Shown here: positions 33,257 to 43,954 of the stretch, piece by piece | Layout: every line of letters begins with the position of its first letter | How positions within the stretch are numbered: position 1 is the first letter of the stretch | Origin: Nematopogon swammerdamellus | Lineage: Eukaryota; Arthropoda; Insecta; Lepidoptera; Adelidae | Reading direction: 5' to 3' | Assembly (NCBI GenBank): GCA_946902875.1 | Contig: OX336343.1 | Coordinates: forward strand, 9,847,754 to 9,911,753 | Length of the DNA: 64,000 nt | Program-made: the position numbers and the translations under genes | The notes under the pieces: generated by a model | Told to the model about the DNA's origin: nothing | The model's database searches: none | The model's input: only the letters and a program-made list of their open reading frames with translations

Positions 33257-33579
33257 CCGTGTGGGGCCGGTACTTTCAAAGAATAGCCCCACTGCATATC
33301 TCCCCGTGTATGTCGTGAAAGGCGACTAAGGGATATGACTCCCTTCTTATATTACTAGGTGGTAGGATTTAACCCGCCCGGGTTGGTACCACCGCACTGA
33401 ATGAAAGGTCGGTCGAAACGGAATATGTAAATAGTTTGTGTTTTCCGTCCAGTTTAGTGTAGCCGGCACGACCGAAGGGAAGCACTGACGTGGCACCAAG
33501 TTCACTCGGTGTTATGGGCTGACATCACGGATGTTCTAGGTGATGTAGCCAACCGTGTCAGTTTCCATAAAAAAAAAAG
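33257..33579 (+). repeat. SINE-like family, nearly full-length copy
   Basis: Head GTGTGGGGCCGGTACTTTC, GTATGTCGTGAAAGGCGACT, GGGATATGACTCCCTTCTTA, CCCGCCCGGGTTGGTACC, GCACGACCGAAGGGAAGCAC, GACATCACGGATGTTCTAGG, end GTCAGTTTCCATAAAAAAAA. About 320 bp with an A-rich tail. No A/B box is confidently placed, so 'SINE-like' refers to size and tail only. Other copies: 19966, 28556 (reverse), 42801, 51736, 52591, 54459. Confidence 0.88.
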
Positions 33580-33583
33580 AATA

Positions 33584-33731
33584 ATTGCACGGAAATAAAT
33601 ACTCTAGAATAGGTAAAGCGATTAAACAGGTTGTCTGTGTCAGTAAACAAGTCTGCGTGACACTTGTTTACGACAGACAACCTGTTATTTATAGCGCTTT
33701 GCCTCTTCTAGAGTATTTATTTCGGTGCAAT
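33584..33731. mobile_element. Hairpin MITE abutting the SINE-like tail
   Basis: Left ATTGCACGGAAATAAATACT and CTCTAGAATAGGTAAAGCG... ACAGGTTGTCTGT mirror the right half ending AGTATTTATTTCGGTGCAAT. Arms are about 65-70 bp with a few mismatches and a short loop. It starts four bases after the A-tail of the preceding SINE-like copy. It could also be read as a microRNA-like precursor hairpin, but a MITE is more likely. Confidence 0.75.
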
Positions 33732-34734
33732 GTAGGACATTAGCAGTTCTATCGTTTTGAATTACTTGTCTACAATCCATGACTACAACCAATCTCTACA
33801 TTCTCAACGCATTGCGAAGAAGCACTCGCTCGATACACTCGCCCATTACATTACAGTATAATAATCACTATGAACTAGAGTTAAATATTGAGTGCAAAAA
33901 GCGACGCGCCGACCACTTGCGAATCATGATTTATTAGTAACATTTAATAATCGCCGGCAGCGTACGTCACGATCTTGCGATTTTATTTTAACAAGCCGTC
34001 GCAACACTCCGATCACTGCATTGTCGGGCTGTAGGGAATGTTTGTGAATTATCAGTTTTAGTCTACTGCGGGCCCCCCCCCCATCCACTTGATCTGACAC
34101 GAACAGTAAATTGAAAAAAATATTATATCAAATTATGAACCTGCTGTTGTGTAATTATTTAAAAATCGAAGAAAGATAACAAATAGCAACACCAGTGATC
34201 ATCATAGACATGAACACAATGCTGGTTCATTAACAAATAATAATAATAAAATAAGGTAGCCCGGGTTCGCCCCGCCGCCGGTGGTGGAAACTCCGTTTAT
34301 TTGTATAAATTTTATATTTACATTTTTTAAAGATTTAAAATTTATATAAAAAGAAATGTGTAAATAAATGAATAAGATAATAATACCTAATAAATAATTT
34401 ATTTTAATTTACATTTTGTTTAAATAAAAAAAAATTATGCCTGTATTTTAAATGATTTCCCTGCGAGTAGCCTGGGAGGCAATTTTGTGATGATAATGAT
34501 GATCCGCACACTCATGCTCTCTCGTTTTACTCTTAATACTCTACCAATGTTTCACCCTTCTATAAGATGTTTTATTTTCGACATTTGACAGTTTTCGCGA
34601 ATAAACATGTCAACATGTTTCATCTGCGTAACGTCGCCCCTGTCATATGGGGTAGGCACATAGGAGCACTAGACGGCCTGAAGACTTCTAAAAATTAATT
34701 CGAAATTGTTGAAAGTATCGTTGTTTTTACATAC
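33732..34734. other. Non-coding, no gene seen
   Basis: AT-rich, with a C9 run at 34074-34082 and TGTCAACATGTTTC near 34606. No family or ORF is recognised. Confidence 0.45.
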
Positions 34735-34815
34735 ATAAATACATACCTAACGCAACGCCTGTTTCCCAGTGGGGTAGGCAGAGACAACGGATCTCCACGT
34801 GCCACGCTCTGACCT
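34735..34815 (+). repeat. Dispersed repeat, GTTTCCCAGTGGGGTAGGCA family
   Basis: ACGCCTGTTTCCCAGTGGGG, TAGGCAGAGACAACGGATC and TCCACGTGCCACG: near-identical to 62895-62955. Confidence 0.8.
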
Positions 34816-35595
34816 GACACTAGACTTTCGTAATGTTCTTCATAGATGCTCGTCGGTTACGGGTACTACTTACGTACTTGATCATTTTTGAGGACAGAGT
34901 TGGTCTGGTCTAGGTACGTGCGTCTAGGACGACCACAGAGCAGCGATCGGCGGCCTTCTACCCCACGCCGGCCGCCGCGCCTGCGCGCTCCGTGATGGCT
35001 ACCCATATTTGTTGTTTACTGTTGTTCACATTGTCGACACACAGATTACTTAATCTGTGACACAGGCATAATCGAAATTGCATTTAATAATTGCAGAGAT
35101 ATAGACACAAAATAGCAAGTACACAAAAAATTTTAGCACACGTCAACTTAAAACTACTTATATCACAATCATTTATGAAGCAACATACCACTAACTAGTC
35201 CCCTACAAAAATAACATAAATTACATCAATTCATAAAAAAATAAAATATTTTATTTATAGTTTTACCTATAATATTTTTTTAACCACTGACTTTTATCTA
35301 AATTTTTATTAATCATTCTATTGTAACAAATTATAATTTTGCCTATAATAAAATTGATATTTCGAAACATTTTTAAAATTACCACAATCTAAAATATTAA
35401 AAATGTATTATTACAGTTGAAACTTCAATTCCGGGTGTGAAAAATAAAATGAGTATGTATCACAGACAGGCTAGGATAATAACGACAAATTAACGGTTTT
35501 ATCTAAGTTAGTTTTGTATTCATTAGTAAAAACAAAACACATAAACAAAACACATGTTGATTAGATTAAAAAGTAACATTCAAACATCAATCAAT
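34816..35595. other. Non-coding; GC-rich patch near 34920-35000
   Basis: CGATCGGCGGCCTTCTACCC and CCACGCCGGCCGCCGCGCCT form a short GC-rich patch. The rest is AT-rich with no gene. Confidence 0.45.
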
Positions 35596-36050
35596 ATCAA
35601 TATATCAATACTAATAATAAATCTGTAAGGGATGGTCATGGAGTAAGTTACTTTAGTTTATGAGATACTGCGTTCTTAGACACTATGTAAGTATGATACT
35701 CAAACGAAATTGGCAATTTTTAGAACTCCATAACTCCATAATTTCGATAACTCTTAAACCGATCATCCGAAATCGATTAAACTTAGTACAAGCTCATTTA
35801 ACTACATTTGACAGAGGATAGGCTTTCAATAAAATTCAGTTCCGGTTACGCTAAGATGTGGCTGCCATACAAACCGAATAGTTCCGCCCGTCGAAGTGAA
35901 GGTAAGGTAGCGGGCCTCGCCTTTGATGCCCTTAGCTATTTACTTTCATTGAGAAGTTTTATTGAACGTAGCTCGGCCTTCTTTCTTACTTACTTTCTTC
36001 TTTTTGAATACAAATTTCACGCGAGCGAAGTCGTGGGCAAAAGCTAGTAG
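35596..36050 (-). repeat. Copy of the 13510-14660 hairpin-repeat family (reverse)
   Basis: AAAATTCAGTTCCGGTTACG (about 35831), GGTAGCGGGCCTCGCC, TTGAACGTAGCTCGGCC and TTTCACGCGAGCGAAG, ending GGGCAAAAGCTAGTAG. Reverse relative to the copy at 13510; it has only one to two of the 69-bp units. Confidence 0.7.
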
Positions 36051-37756
36051 CTGTAATAATAAAAATATAAAAAGAAATCATAAAATTATAAAAAAATTCA
36101 AAAATATTTATAGCATTTGGTATCACAGTATTAGCTCAAGTGTCATGTTCAAGTATAAAAAAATCGCCTAATGAATAAAATAGTTATCAAAATAAAAAAG
36201 TCTTAAATATTTTTCTGACTATTCTACTCACATTTGTTCCATAAATTTCGATTACTCATTTGCTATATAAAAATAATTATATACTTCTTCAAGCCTTTGC
36301 TTAAACCCTTGAACCGTATTAATAAAGTACTCTTATATGAACATATAAAATCACCGGCAAATTCCCGATTTGCTATAGATAGCCATAGTGCGTCACGCAT
36401 GCGCACATACATACACCCTTGCTTATGTCAATGTCCGAACGTAGAGCTAGCGGTCATTATCTCACAATTTTCATATCGATTGTGTTAGCGTACTCATCGT
36501 TGGTCGGCCAAACAAGCCGAGATATCTGCCCATCTATCATTCCACATACAAGCCGCATACGAGCTCACTCAACCGCTATACCGAAAGCTATAGAGCTCGC
36601 CCAGTGAGTTGTGACTACCTACGCATGTCAAATTACAAGTTAGTGGTAATCTCAAACTAAACTAAATTAAACTAAATAAATTAAAAGGGGGAAAAACTTC
36701 AAATTACAGGACAAAATATATAAACCAACCTAACTTAACTAAAAATACATGCCATTCATACTATATAAAGTCACATCATTTTACATCGAATTATAACGAA
36801 ACGAAAAATATTCATTCAAGTAACACGTTCCTCCCTGGCAGTGCCAGGCTGGCACACCTCTTTATGGCCTGGCACGCCTTTTCCACACTCATAATAAAGA
36901 AAACAAATATTTTAAGAGCCACTTAGCTTAATTTCGCAATCAGGAAATCTTGTACATTGTCATGTAGGTAGCTTTGTTGTCAATGACAACAAAACTACCT
37001 AGGTACTAATAGTAAAAAAAACAAGCAAATTAAAAATCGGAAAATTGCAATCAGACAAGTCCGGTGACCTGCGTGCCAAGGCTTTCTATATACGCTGCCT
37101 CATAAGTCTAGAAATTCAAAAATAGAGTATATTTTTATTTATACATTAACTAATTTAGCTTAATTTTTTTTCTTGTATTTACACATTTATTATTTTTTAA
37201 TTTCATTACCAATGTGTGGAACTTCTTGTTTCTTATCCAAGAAAAAAAAATTAAAATAATTTAAAACTAAAAAATATATGAACATAATATGTTAGCTTAG
37301 CATACAAATAAATAAACTTCTATAAAGCCAAGAAGCGTTTGTCGGACTCTAACTTCGGACTAGTAATAAAACAATAGCAGCGCATTATTACTTGTCATCG
37401 TCGACCAATTAAACACAGCCTGGTGGCCGCGGGAGGCTGCTTTGAAGGCTTCTTGCCGGGGGCTCGTCTCGCCTCGCCTGCTACGAACCGCTATCAACTA
37501 TCACAATTCTGTACGAGCCGAGATACATTTTTAAGAAACGCATCCGAGAAATATTTCATTAGGCAATGTTAATAACAGATCCGATGGGGTTTAGTTAGAG
37601 TAAGCCATTTTTTAAACGGTTTTATTTAGCTTGACTCCGTATAATTGTTTGTTTGTTACTATCTTTTTCAACTACATACTTCTACTGAACAGATTTTTAT
37701 GAAACTTTGCACACACATTGAGTTCTCGTGACAATACAATATGATGATAATTTCAA
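36051..37756. other. Non-coding, no gene seen
   Basis: AT-rich. Short inverted motif TTGTTGTCAATGACAACAA at about 36973-36990 and GCCAGGCTGGC at about 36844-36855. ORFs at 36234-36607 are short and unremarkable. Confidence 0.45.
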
Positions 37757-38926
37757 CTTGGTAACGAGGGTCTGATGATGGAGTCAGGAGGTGGACAGTG
37801 GAACTCTTCAACCGTTACTAGTAACCCCCTCGAGTTTGGAATTTGGGCTCATTTGGTTGGTTTGGACGAGTGTCCCATAGTTCTACCAATACACTTGGTG
37901 ACGAGGGTCTGATGATGGAGTCAGGAGGTGTACAGTGGAACTCTTCAACTGTTACTAGTAACCCCCTCGAGTTTGGGCTCATTTGCTTGGTTTGGACGAG
38001 TGTCCCATACTTCTACCAATACACTTGGTGACGAGGGTCTGATGATGGAGTCAGGAGGTGTACAGTGGAACTCTTCAACCGTTACTAGTAACCCCCTCGA
38101 GTTTGGGCTCAATGGTTTGTTTGGACGAGTATTCCATACTTCTACCAATACACTTAGTGACAAGGGTCTGATGATGGAGTCAGGAGGTGTACAGTGGAAC
38201 TCTTCAACCGTTTACTAGTATCCCCCTCGAGTTTGGGCTCATATGGTTGGTCTGGACGAGTGTCCCATATTTCTACCAATACACTTGGTGACGAGGGTCT
38301 GATGATGGAGTCAGGAGGTATACAGTGGAACTCTTGAACCGTTAATAGTAACCCCCTCGAGTTTGGGCTCATTTGGTTGGTTTGAATGAGTGTCCCATAC
38401 TTTTACCAATGCACTTGGTGACGAGGGTCTGATGATGGAGTCAGGAGGTGTACAGTGGAACTCTTCAACCGTTACTAGTAACCCCCTCGAGTTTGGGCTC
38501 ATTTGGTTGGTTTGGACGAGTGTCCCATACTTCTACCAATACACTTGGTGACGAGGATCTGATGATGGAGTCAGGCGGTGTACAGTGGAACTCTTCAACC
38601 TTTACTAGTAACCCCCTCGAGTTTGGGCTCATTTAGTTTGTTTGAACGAGTTTCCCATACTTCTACCAATACACTTGGTGACGAGGGTCTGATGATGGAG
38701 TTAGGAGGTGTACAGTGGAACTCTTCAACCATTACTAGTAACCCCCTCGAGTATGGGCTCATATGGTTGGCTTGGACGAGTGTCGCATACTTCTACCAAC
38801 ACACTTGGTGACGAGGGTCTGATGATGGAGTCAGGAGGTGTACAGTGGAACTCTTCAACCGTTACTAGTAACCCCCTCGAGTTTGGGCTCATTTGGTTTG
38901 TTTGGACGAGCGTCCCATACTTGTCG
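37757..38926. repeat. ~130-bp minisatellite, nine copies
   Basis: Unit contains TGGTGACGAGGGTCTGATGA, TGGAGTCAGGAGGTGTACAG, TGGAACTCTTCAACCG, CCCCCTCGAGTTTGGGCTC and GACGAGTGTCCCATACTTCT. ACACTTGGTG recurs at 37891 and 38021, a 130-bp spacing. Copies differ by a few substitutions. Several overlapping ORFs (for example 38448-38941) come from the repeat, since the period is not a multiple of three. It directly abuts the helicase fragment. Confidence 0.95.
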
Positions 38927-39305
38927 AACGCAAATGTATGAAACAGACATACAATCTGTTCAAATTGATTTTGAAAGGGACGGCGGACACCTTATCCATC
39001 CTAAAGCTATACAGTTTCCAGCAAAGTTTAATTATGGAACAGCTGAGAGACGGATGTTACCGATAATTTTGTCATGGGCCTCCACTGTCCATAAAATGCA
39101 GGGCAGTACTATTGACCATGCTGTCGTGTATTTGGCCTCCAGACTATTTGAGGAGGGTCAAGCGTATGTTGCATTGAGTCGCGTAAAGTCTTTAGAAGGG
39201 CTATGTATTGAGGAGCTTGATTGTGAGAAATTTACAGGTAAGAAACCGAGTAACAAAGATGCAATAAGAGAGTTGGAAAGGATGACGAGTTTGCGTAATG
39301 AATGA
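38927..39305 (+). pseudogene. C-terminal fragment of PIF1/Helitron-type helicase
   Basis: About 118 residues of helicase sequence reading out of the minisatellite. Visible: [20 protein letters not shown] (2B-domain-like stretch), [20 protein letters not shown] (motif V; HK.QG.T), [16 protein letters not shown] (motif VI with the arginine finger SR), then a Lys-rich tail and stop. This matches the end of PIF1-family helicases, which include Helitron Rep/Hel proteins. Motifs I-IV are absent upstream, where the minisatellite sits, so it is a broken copy, or a last exon of a gene whose other exons lie outside view. The Helitron reading is favoured by the repeat-rich context but unproven. Confidence 0.75.
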
Positions 39306-39335
39306 TACGAGCCAAAAATCAAACTAAAAACGAGT

Positions 39336-39886
39336 AAATAAAAAAATAGGTAAAAAAACTTTTAAGTTAAACGGTTTTATTAAAAAAAAAACTAGAAAAA
39401 AACAGCTGTACAAAAAACTAGAAAATAATAAGGACACAAGCCTGGGCCTTCTTAAGATTTTACGTCTGGGTAAGAAATCGTGCAATACTAGCGTGCTGTC
39501 TTCTCATGTCGGATGCCAAAGGGCACATTGTGTCGCTGCGTCAGCGGATTAAGTAATAAATTGAGACTTTTAACAGACTAATATAAAAACGTGGGGCGTA
39601 TAATATGCGTAATAAATAACATGCGCCCCACGTTTTTATATTAGTCTGTTAAAAGTCTCAATTTATTACTTAATCCGCTGACGCAGCGACACAATGTGCC
39701 CTTTGGCATCCGACATGAGAAGACAGCACGCTAGTATTGCACGATTTCTTACCCAGACGTAAAATCTTAAGAAGGCCCAGGCTTGTGTCCTTATTATTTT
39801 CTAGTTTTTTGTACAGCTGTTTTTTCTAGTTTTTTTTTTAATAAAACCGTTTAACTTAAAAGTTTTCTTACCTATTTTTTTATTTT
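39336..39886. mobile_element. Fold-back element, ~263-bp arms
   Basis: Left arm 39336-39598 and right arm 39624-39886 are near-perfect reverse complements (for example TTAAGTTAAACGGTTTTATT, AAGGCCCAGGCTTGTGTCC, GCGGATTAAGTAATAAATTG) around a 25-bp loop. GTGGGGCG/CGCCCCAC closes the loop. Mismatches are few and mostly in homopolymers. It begins about 30 bp after the helicase stop. There is no ORF of note and no clear target duplication. Confidence 0.9.
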
Positions 39887-40319
39887 CAAGTTCGCAAATT
39901 ATGTTACCAATATTTGATCTCGGAAGGTTTGGAAGCCTTCTTAGGACTCATTTTCAATAAAGAAAATTTGCTGGTTTGAACCCAATGACGTTTTATTTTA
40001 AGGAAGGTTCTGACTACCGTGTAAGTGAACTTCCTTTGAGGCAATAAGTGTACAGAAACTGGAATTTTTAAATAAACTTTTAAAAGCGATTTTCAGAATA
40101 TGTAATTATAGTTAAGTATGTTTGTACCACCTGCTTAGATCCACAACGCAACTGCCAGTACCTACAGCGACCTACCAGTTCAAATGTTATATTAGGATTC
40201 CAGTCGGCAGTTTAGCCTAATCAAATAGATAAAAGTGAAATGGAAACTGTCCTTCGTTTTTTGAAACCGGGTTTTATTAAATTTTGCTACTATTATAACG
40301 TTAGTTCATTGATCTTAAT
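39887..40319. other. Non-coding, no gene seen
   Basis: AT-rich. GAAACCGGGTTTTATTAAAT near 40264 may be a repeat fragment; otherwise nothing is recognised. Confidence 0.4.
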
Positions 40320-40460
40320 CAAATCAAAATCAAATCAAAATACGTCTATTGCGCTTAAGGAATTGTGTAATGGCAAAGGTACAAATTAACGCCAGAGGCT
40401 TTTTTCAGCCAACCTTTGGAATATCAAGCAAGAGTGTGGAGTGGCAAAGAATATAAATGA
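40320..40460 (-). repeat. Non-LTR-like 3' UTR repeat (reverse)
   Basis: ATCAAATCAAAATACGTCTA, TTGCGCTTAAGGAATTG, GGCTTTTTTCAGCCAACC and TTTGGAATATCAAGC share order with the copy at 27620-27765 (CAACCTTTGGAT), more diverged. Confidence 0.55.
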
Positions 40461-40759
40461 GAAATACCTACTTCATCTAGAATTCGAATATCGAGTCACC
40501 TAATCTTGCAATTTTGCACCAGCCCCACCGGCTGTAGTTCTAATTTATAGAACTAGTAGCTCAACACAAAGCTCGCGCGTGCGCGAAGCCGCGGGCAATA
40601 GCGTTATTACAAATAGGCAAAATGTCGAAGAGTCAAAGAAAGTCAAACATCGAACGCAAGGAATTCCCGTACGTCCATACATCACGAATACCGTTGCACT
40701 GATAATGGGCATTCAGAGCGCTCCGAGCCTCGTCCAGTCCGGCCCTGTGCTACTGCCGA

Positions 40760-40865
40760 TAACATCTGCCCCGGCCACCGCGCCGCGCCGCCGCGCCCCG
40801 CCGCACCGGTCACCAGAGTCGCCGGCGCCGCCGGCGCGGCGGCGGCCGCGGCGGCGCACAGTGCA
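40760..40865. other. GC-rich CpG block
   Basis: CCGCGCCGCGCCGCCGCGCC and GCGGCGGCCGCGGCGGCGCA. A self-complementary, CpG-dense block like that at 30186. The chance ORFs through it (for example 40579-41058) have no domain signature. Confidence 0.6.
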
Positions 40866-42800
40866 GCGTCCCGAAGAAAAGTCCGGACGTTTGACATTTT
40901 ATCAAATGTCCCAGAATCCAAAAAAAAATTACTATCGCCCCTTCTACAGGATCATAGCTATAACAAAGAATAGCTTTTATTTTTTTCACCATACTCTAAC
41001 ATTTTTAAATTTAATCCGCAAAAGACCTCTGCCAGGAAATTTCAATGTATTGCATTAAATACGGTGAAATGTATTATTTTCTGTCGCCTTCCTTATTTAA
41101 TATTTATAACTTTTGGGTAATAATGGGTTCAAATGGTATATCACAGAATATATAAATGTAAGCATATGGCCATTTTACTAAATAACGTAATTTTTATAGA
41201 GTGATTTTAGAGAATCGATCAAATAATCTGAAGTGAAATATTTAAACATCAAGAAAGTAAAAAGTCCAAAACGGTCCAAGAAATGATTATTGCTACGTTA
41301 TAGATTAGCTATTGGACTTTAGCCAGTATGAAAATGGTAGCCATATGCAGCCATATCTTATATACTTTTTATGTTTGTTTACGATCGCGCCTAGCCGCGC
41401 CTGACGCTCAAAACGGCCGCTCTTTGTTTTGGTGACACATCACATCACAGTATTGTATTATTTATGGTGTTATACTGTTCTTATAACAACATCACAATGA
41501 GCACTATTACCTATGTCTAATAAAATAACTTATTGGGGGTCGAGTATTTTAAAATATATATTTTAACGAGTCACCTTTAATTCTAATTTACTTTGATATT
41601 AGTTTATTAAGATCTCACAGTAGAAATTATTTTATACATCATGCACTATATCTTTATACATAATAGGTATATAGCATAATATGTATACATAGCCTGTACT
41701 ATAGTACCTTTATTTTTTGTGGTTTAAGATATGAAAAATAATTTAGTATAAAAGTGAAGAACTATAACAACATTTTATTATTTTCTTTTAACACGACTAC
41801 GTGCATACTGAAGCCATGGATCTACTATATCATGGATACTGCAGCGAAGCCTAGATTTTTACGTTTTATTACGAGACAATTCTTTACCATTAAAAGAATA
41901 TATAATATATTATTTACTCAAAAAGTGCTGGAAGGAATTGGATAATCGTTTACATCCGGATCAAGACTTAGCAGAATGTTCACCTGAAGTAAATAGAGTT
42001 TAGAATAGTACATAATTAAATAAGGTACTTATCTTGTCTAATTTCTCATAATAAATAAAAAAAAAAATCTATGTTTCGCTGCAGTAGATCCATTTCATGT
42101 CATTACGAATGTATTTTCTCTAGTTTATTTTTAAACGTAGTTCCTTATTTCATTTATTTTTTCTTTACTTTAAAAAAAATATTATAATGTCGATTTAATT
42201 TTAGTACTAATTTAAATTCGAAAGTTTAATTATAATTTTGTTTAATTAATTTTCTAGTTATCATTACTACACACATCATTACACACTACTCTTGTTTTTA
42301 ATTAAAAATATGCATAATTGTTATGAATTCATATATATATATCATCAATATCACCGTCAGCTCGGCAGCATTATCTGGTCAGTGATGAACATAGGCTTCT
42401 CCGCCTAAGCATGCGATCTTTTATGCAAACTTAATATAAATACTTAATCCAAACCTGTTGTAAAACTAAATAAAAAGCATTTAAATTTCTTTATTTTAAT
42501 TTTTAACCTTACTTTCCTGAATAAATAAAATAAATACCTGGAAACACAATAAAAAAAATCTTACACACAGCGCATATTTTGAATTTCAAATTAAAATAAC
42601 TATAAATCCTATTGCTGGATTTTTTTCAAATTTACATAATTAGTAGCTAAACTATTCAAGATTATTCATGCAAAATTTCAGAGCATTATCTTGAGAAGTT
42701 TCGGAGAAATCAAGCGATGTCCGCAAAATCGTATTTTGGTTGCACTGTGCGGCGCGGAGCACGCGCGGTCGACAGTTGGAAGGTCGAAGATTAGAACCAC
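40866..42800. other. Non-coding, no gene seen
   Basis: AT-rich throughout. 42345-42425 (CATCAATATCACCGTCAGC ... AACATAGGCTTCTCCGCC) resembles the common 'ATCATCATCAGC ... ACAGGCCTC' lepidopteran repeat seen also at 54985. No ORF of note. Confidence 0.45.
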
Positions 42801-43116
42801 TGTATGGGGCCGGTACTTTAAAAGAATAGCCCTACTGCATCTCTCCCCGTGTATGTCGTAAAAGGCGACTAAGGGATATGACTCCCTTCTTATATTACTA
42901 GGTGGTAGGGCTTAACCCGCCCGGGTTGGTACCACCGCACTGAATGAAAGGTTGGTCGGCTATGTAAATAGTTTGTGTTTTCCGTCCAGTTCAGTGTAGC
43001 CGGCACGACCGAAGGGAAGCACTGACGTGGCACCAAGTTCACCCGGTGTTATGGGCTGACATCACGGATATTGTAGGTGATGTAGCCAAACGCGTCAGTT
43101 TCCATAAAAAAAAAAA
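42801..43116 (+). repeat. SINE-like family, nearly full-length copy
   Basis: GTATGGGGCCGGTACTTTAA to GTCAGTTTCCATAAAAAAAA, matching 33257-33579 almost throughout. A short deletion after GGTTGGTCGG removes the CGAAACGG seen in other copies. Confidence 0.88.
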
Positions 43117-43280
43117 CCTCTAATGGCACGACCAAAGGGAAACACGGACACGGCACCTAGGTCACCGAGATGTTATGGGCCAACATTACGGCTATAGAGA
43201 GCGATGTGTCAACCATTCGATGGAGGCTTCACCCCCATCCATCGAATGGTTGACACGTCGGGGGGCAAACCCCCCGTTAT
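43117..43280 (+). repeat. Decayed SINE-like piece followed by a 19-bp hairpin
   Basis: TGGCACGACCAAAGGGAAAC and CACGGCACCTAGGTCACC look like an older, diverged family body. At 43207-43257 GTGTCAACCATTCGATGGA pairs perfectly with TCCATCGAATGGTTGACAC around a 13-bp loop. GGGGGGCAAACCCCCC follows as another tiny palindrome. Confidence 0.6.
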
Positions 43281-43603
43281 GTATACTGAATACTGATACA
43301 TAGGTACATACAGCTATTAAGTTTTCTAATAAAGAAATAATAAGTAATCCAAAAACTTGAAACCGAAGCTAAAATATTCATCATAATAAAAGATTAATAC
43401 AATTTCAGGCTCTGGGTAAGAGAAACAAGGTATTATGTGAATTTTAAACGTATAACTTATTAATTGATTGATTATATTGGTTGATTCATTGATACGGTGT
43501 ATGAGTTAACGTACGGAGGGATGGGCGGTTGGACGGACATAAATTGCATAATGACAAGGCTTTACCAACTTACAGCACCCTTCAAGCAAACAAACATAAT
43601 TAT

Positions 43604-43954
43604 TCACTGTCGATATAGTATAGGAGCGCAGGGTTTACGTCCATGATTAATGCTCAATAAGAAGTCTAATAAGTCATCGGAGCTAGTGTTGCGCAAACAC
43701 CCTCGATCTGTTTGTTCTAATGCTACAGCTGAACCGAGAAGGAATGTGCCCTCTAATGGGGAGGTTGCCGGCAGTTTGAGAATGTTTAGGTAAGTTACGT
43801 CGAATTTGGGCATTTTAATGATAAAAATTCTTAATAAAAATCTATAAAAAAAGCTCGAAGCTAGTCTCGCGTCGTCGTCCCGAAGAGCTCCGTAGCCACG
43901 GCCTGCAAGTTGCAGGCCTCCAAGCACACAGGCTGCAACCGTTTTATTGTACAT
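43604..43954 (-). other. 116-codon ORF of unknown status
   Basis: Reads with fairly ordinary amino-acid composition, including MPKFDVTYLNILKLPATSPL and NTSSDDLLDFLLSINHGRKP. No domain, signal peptide or transmembrane segment is convincing. It could be a fragment of an unrecognised transposon protein, or chance. I do not claim a function. Homology search is the deciding test. Confidence 0.25.

Noticed and set aside
33259..33579. tRNA gene
   Set aside because: No cloverleaf or anticodon arm could be drawn. The copies are dispersed with A-tails.
37843..38941. Overlapping ORFs of about 60-100 codons with [24 protein letters not shown] repeats
   Set aside because: They follow the 130-bp minisatellite, which is not a multiple of three, so frames break at each unit on both strands.
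40579..41058. 159-codon ORF across a GC-rich block
   Set aside because: Pro/Arg-rich composition comes from the CGCC run. No start context, domain or splice evidence.
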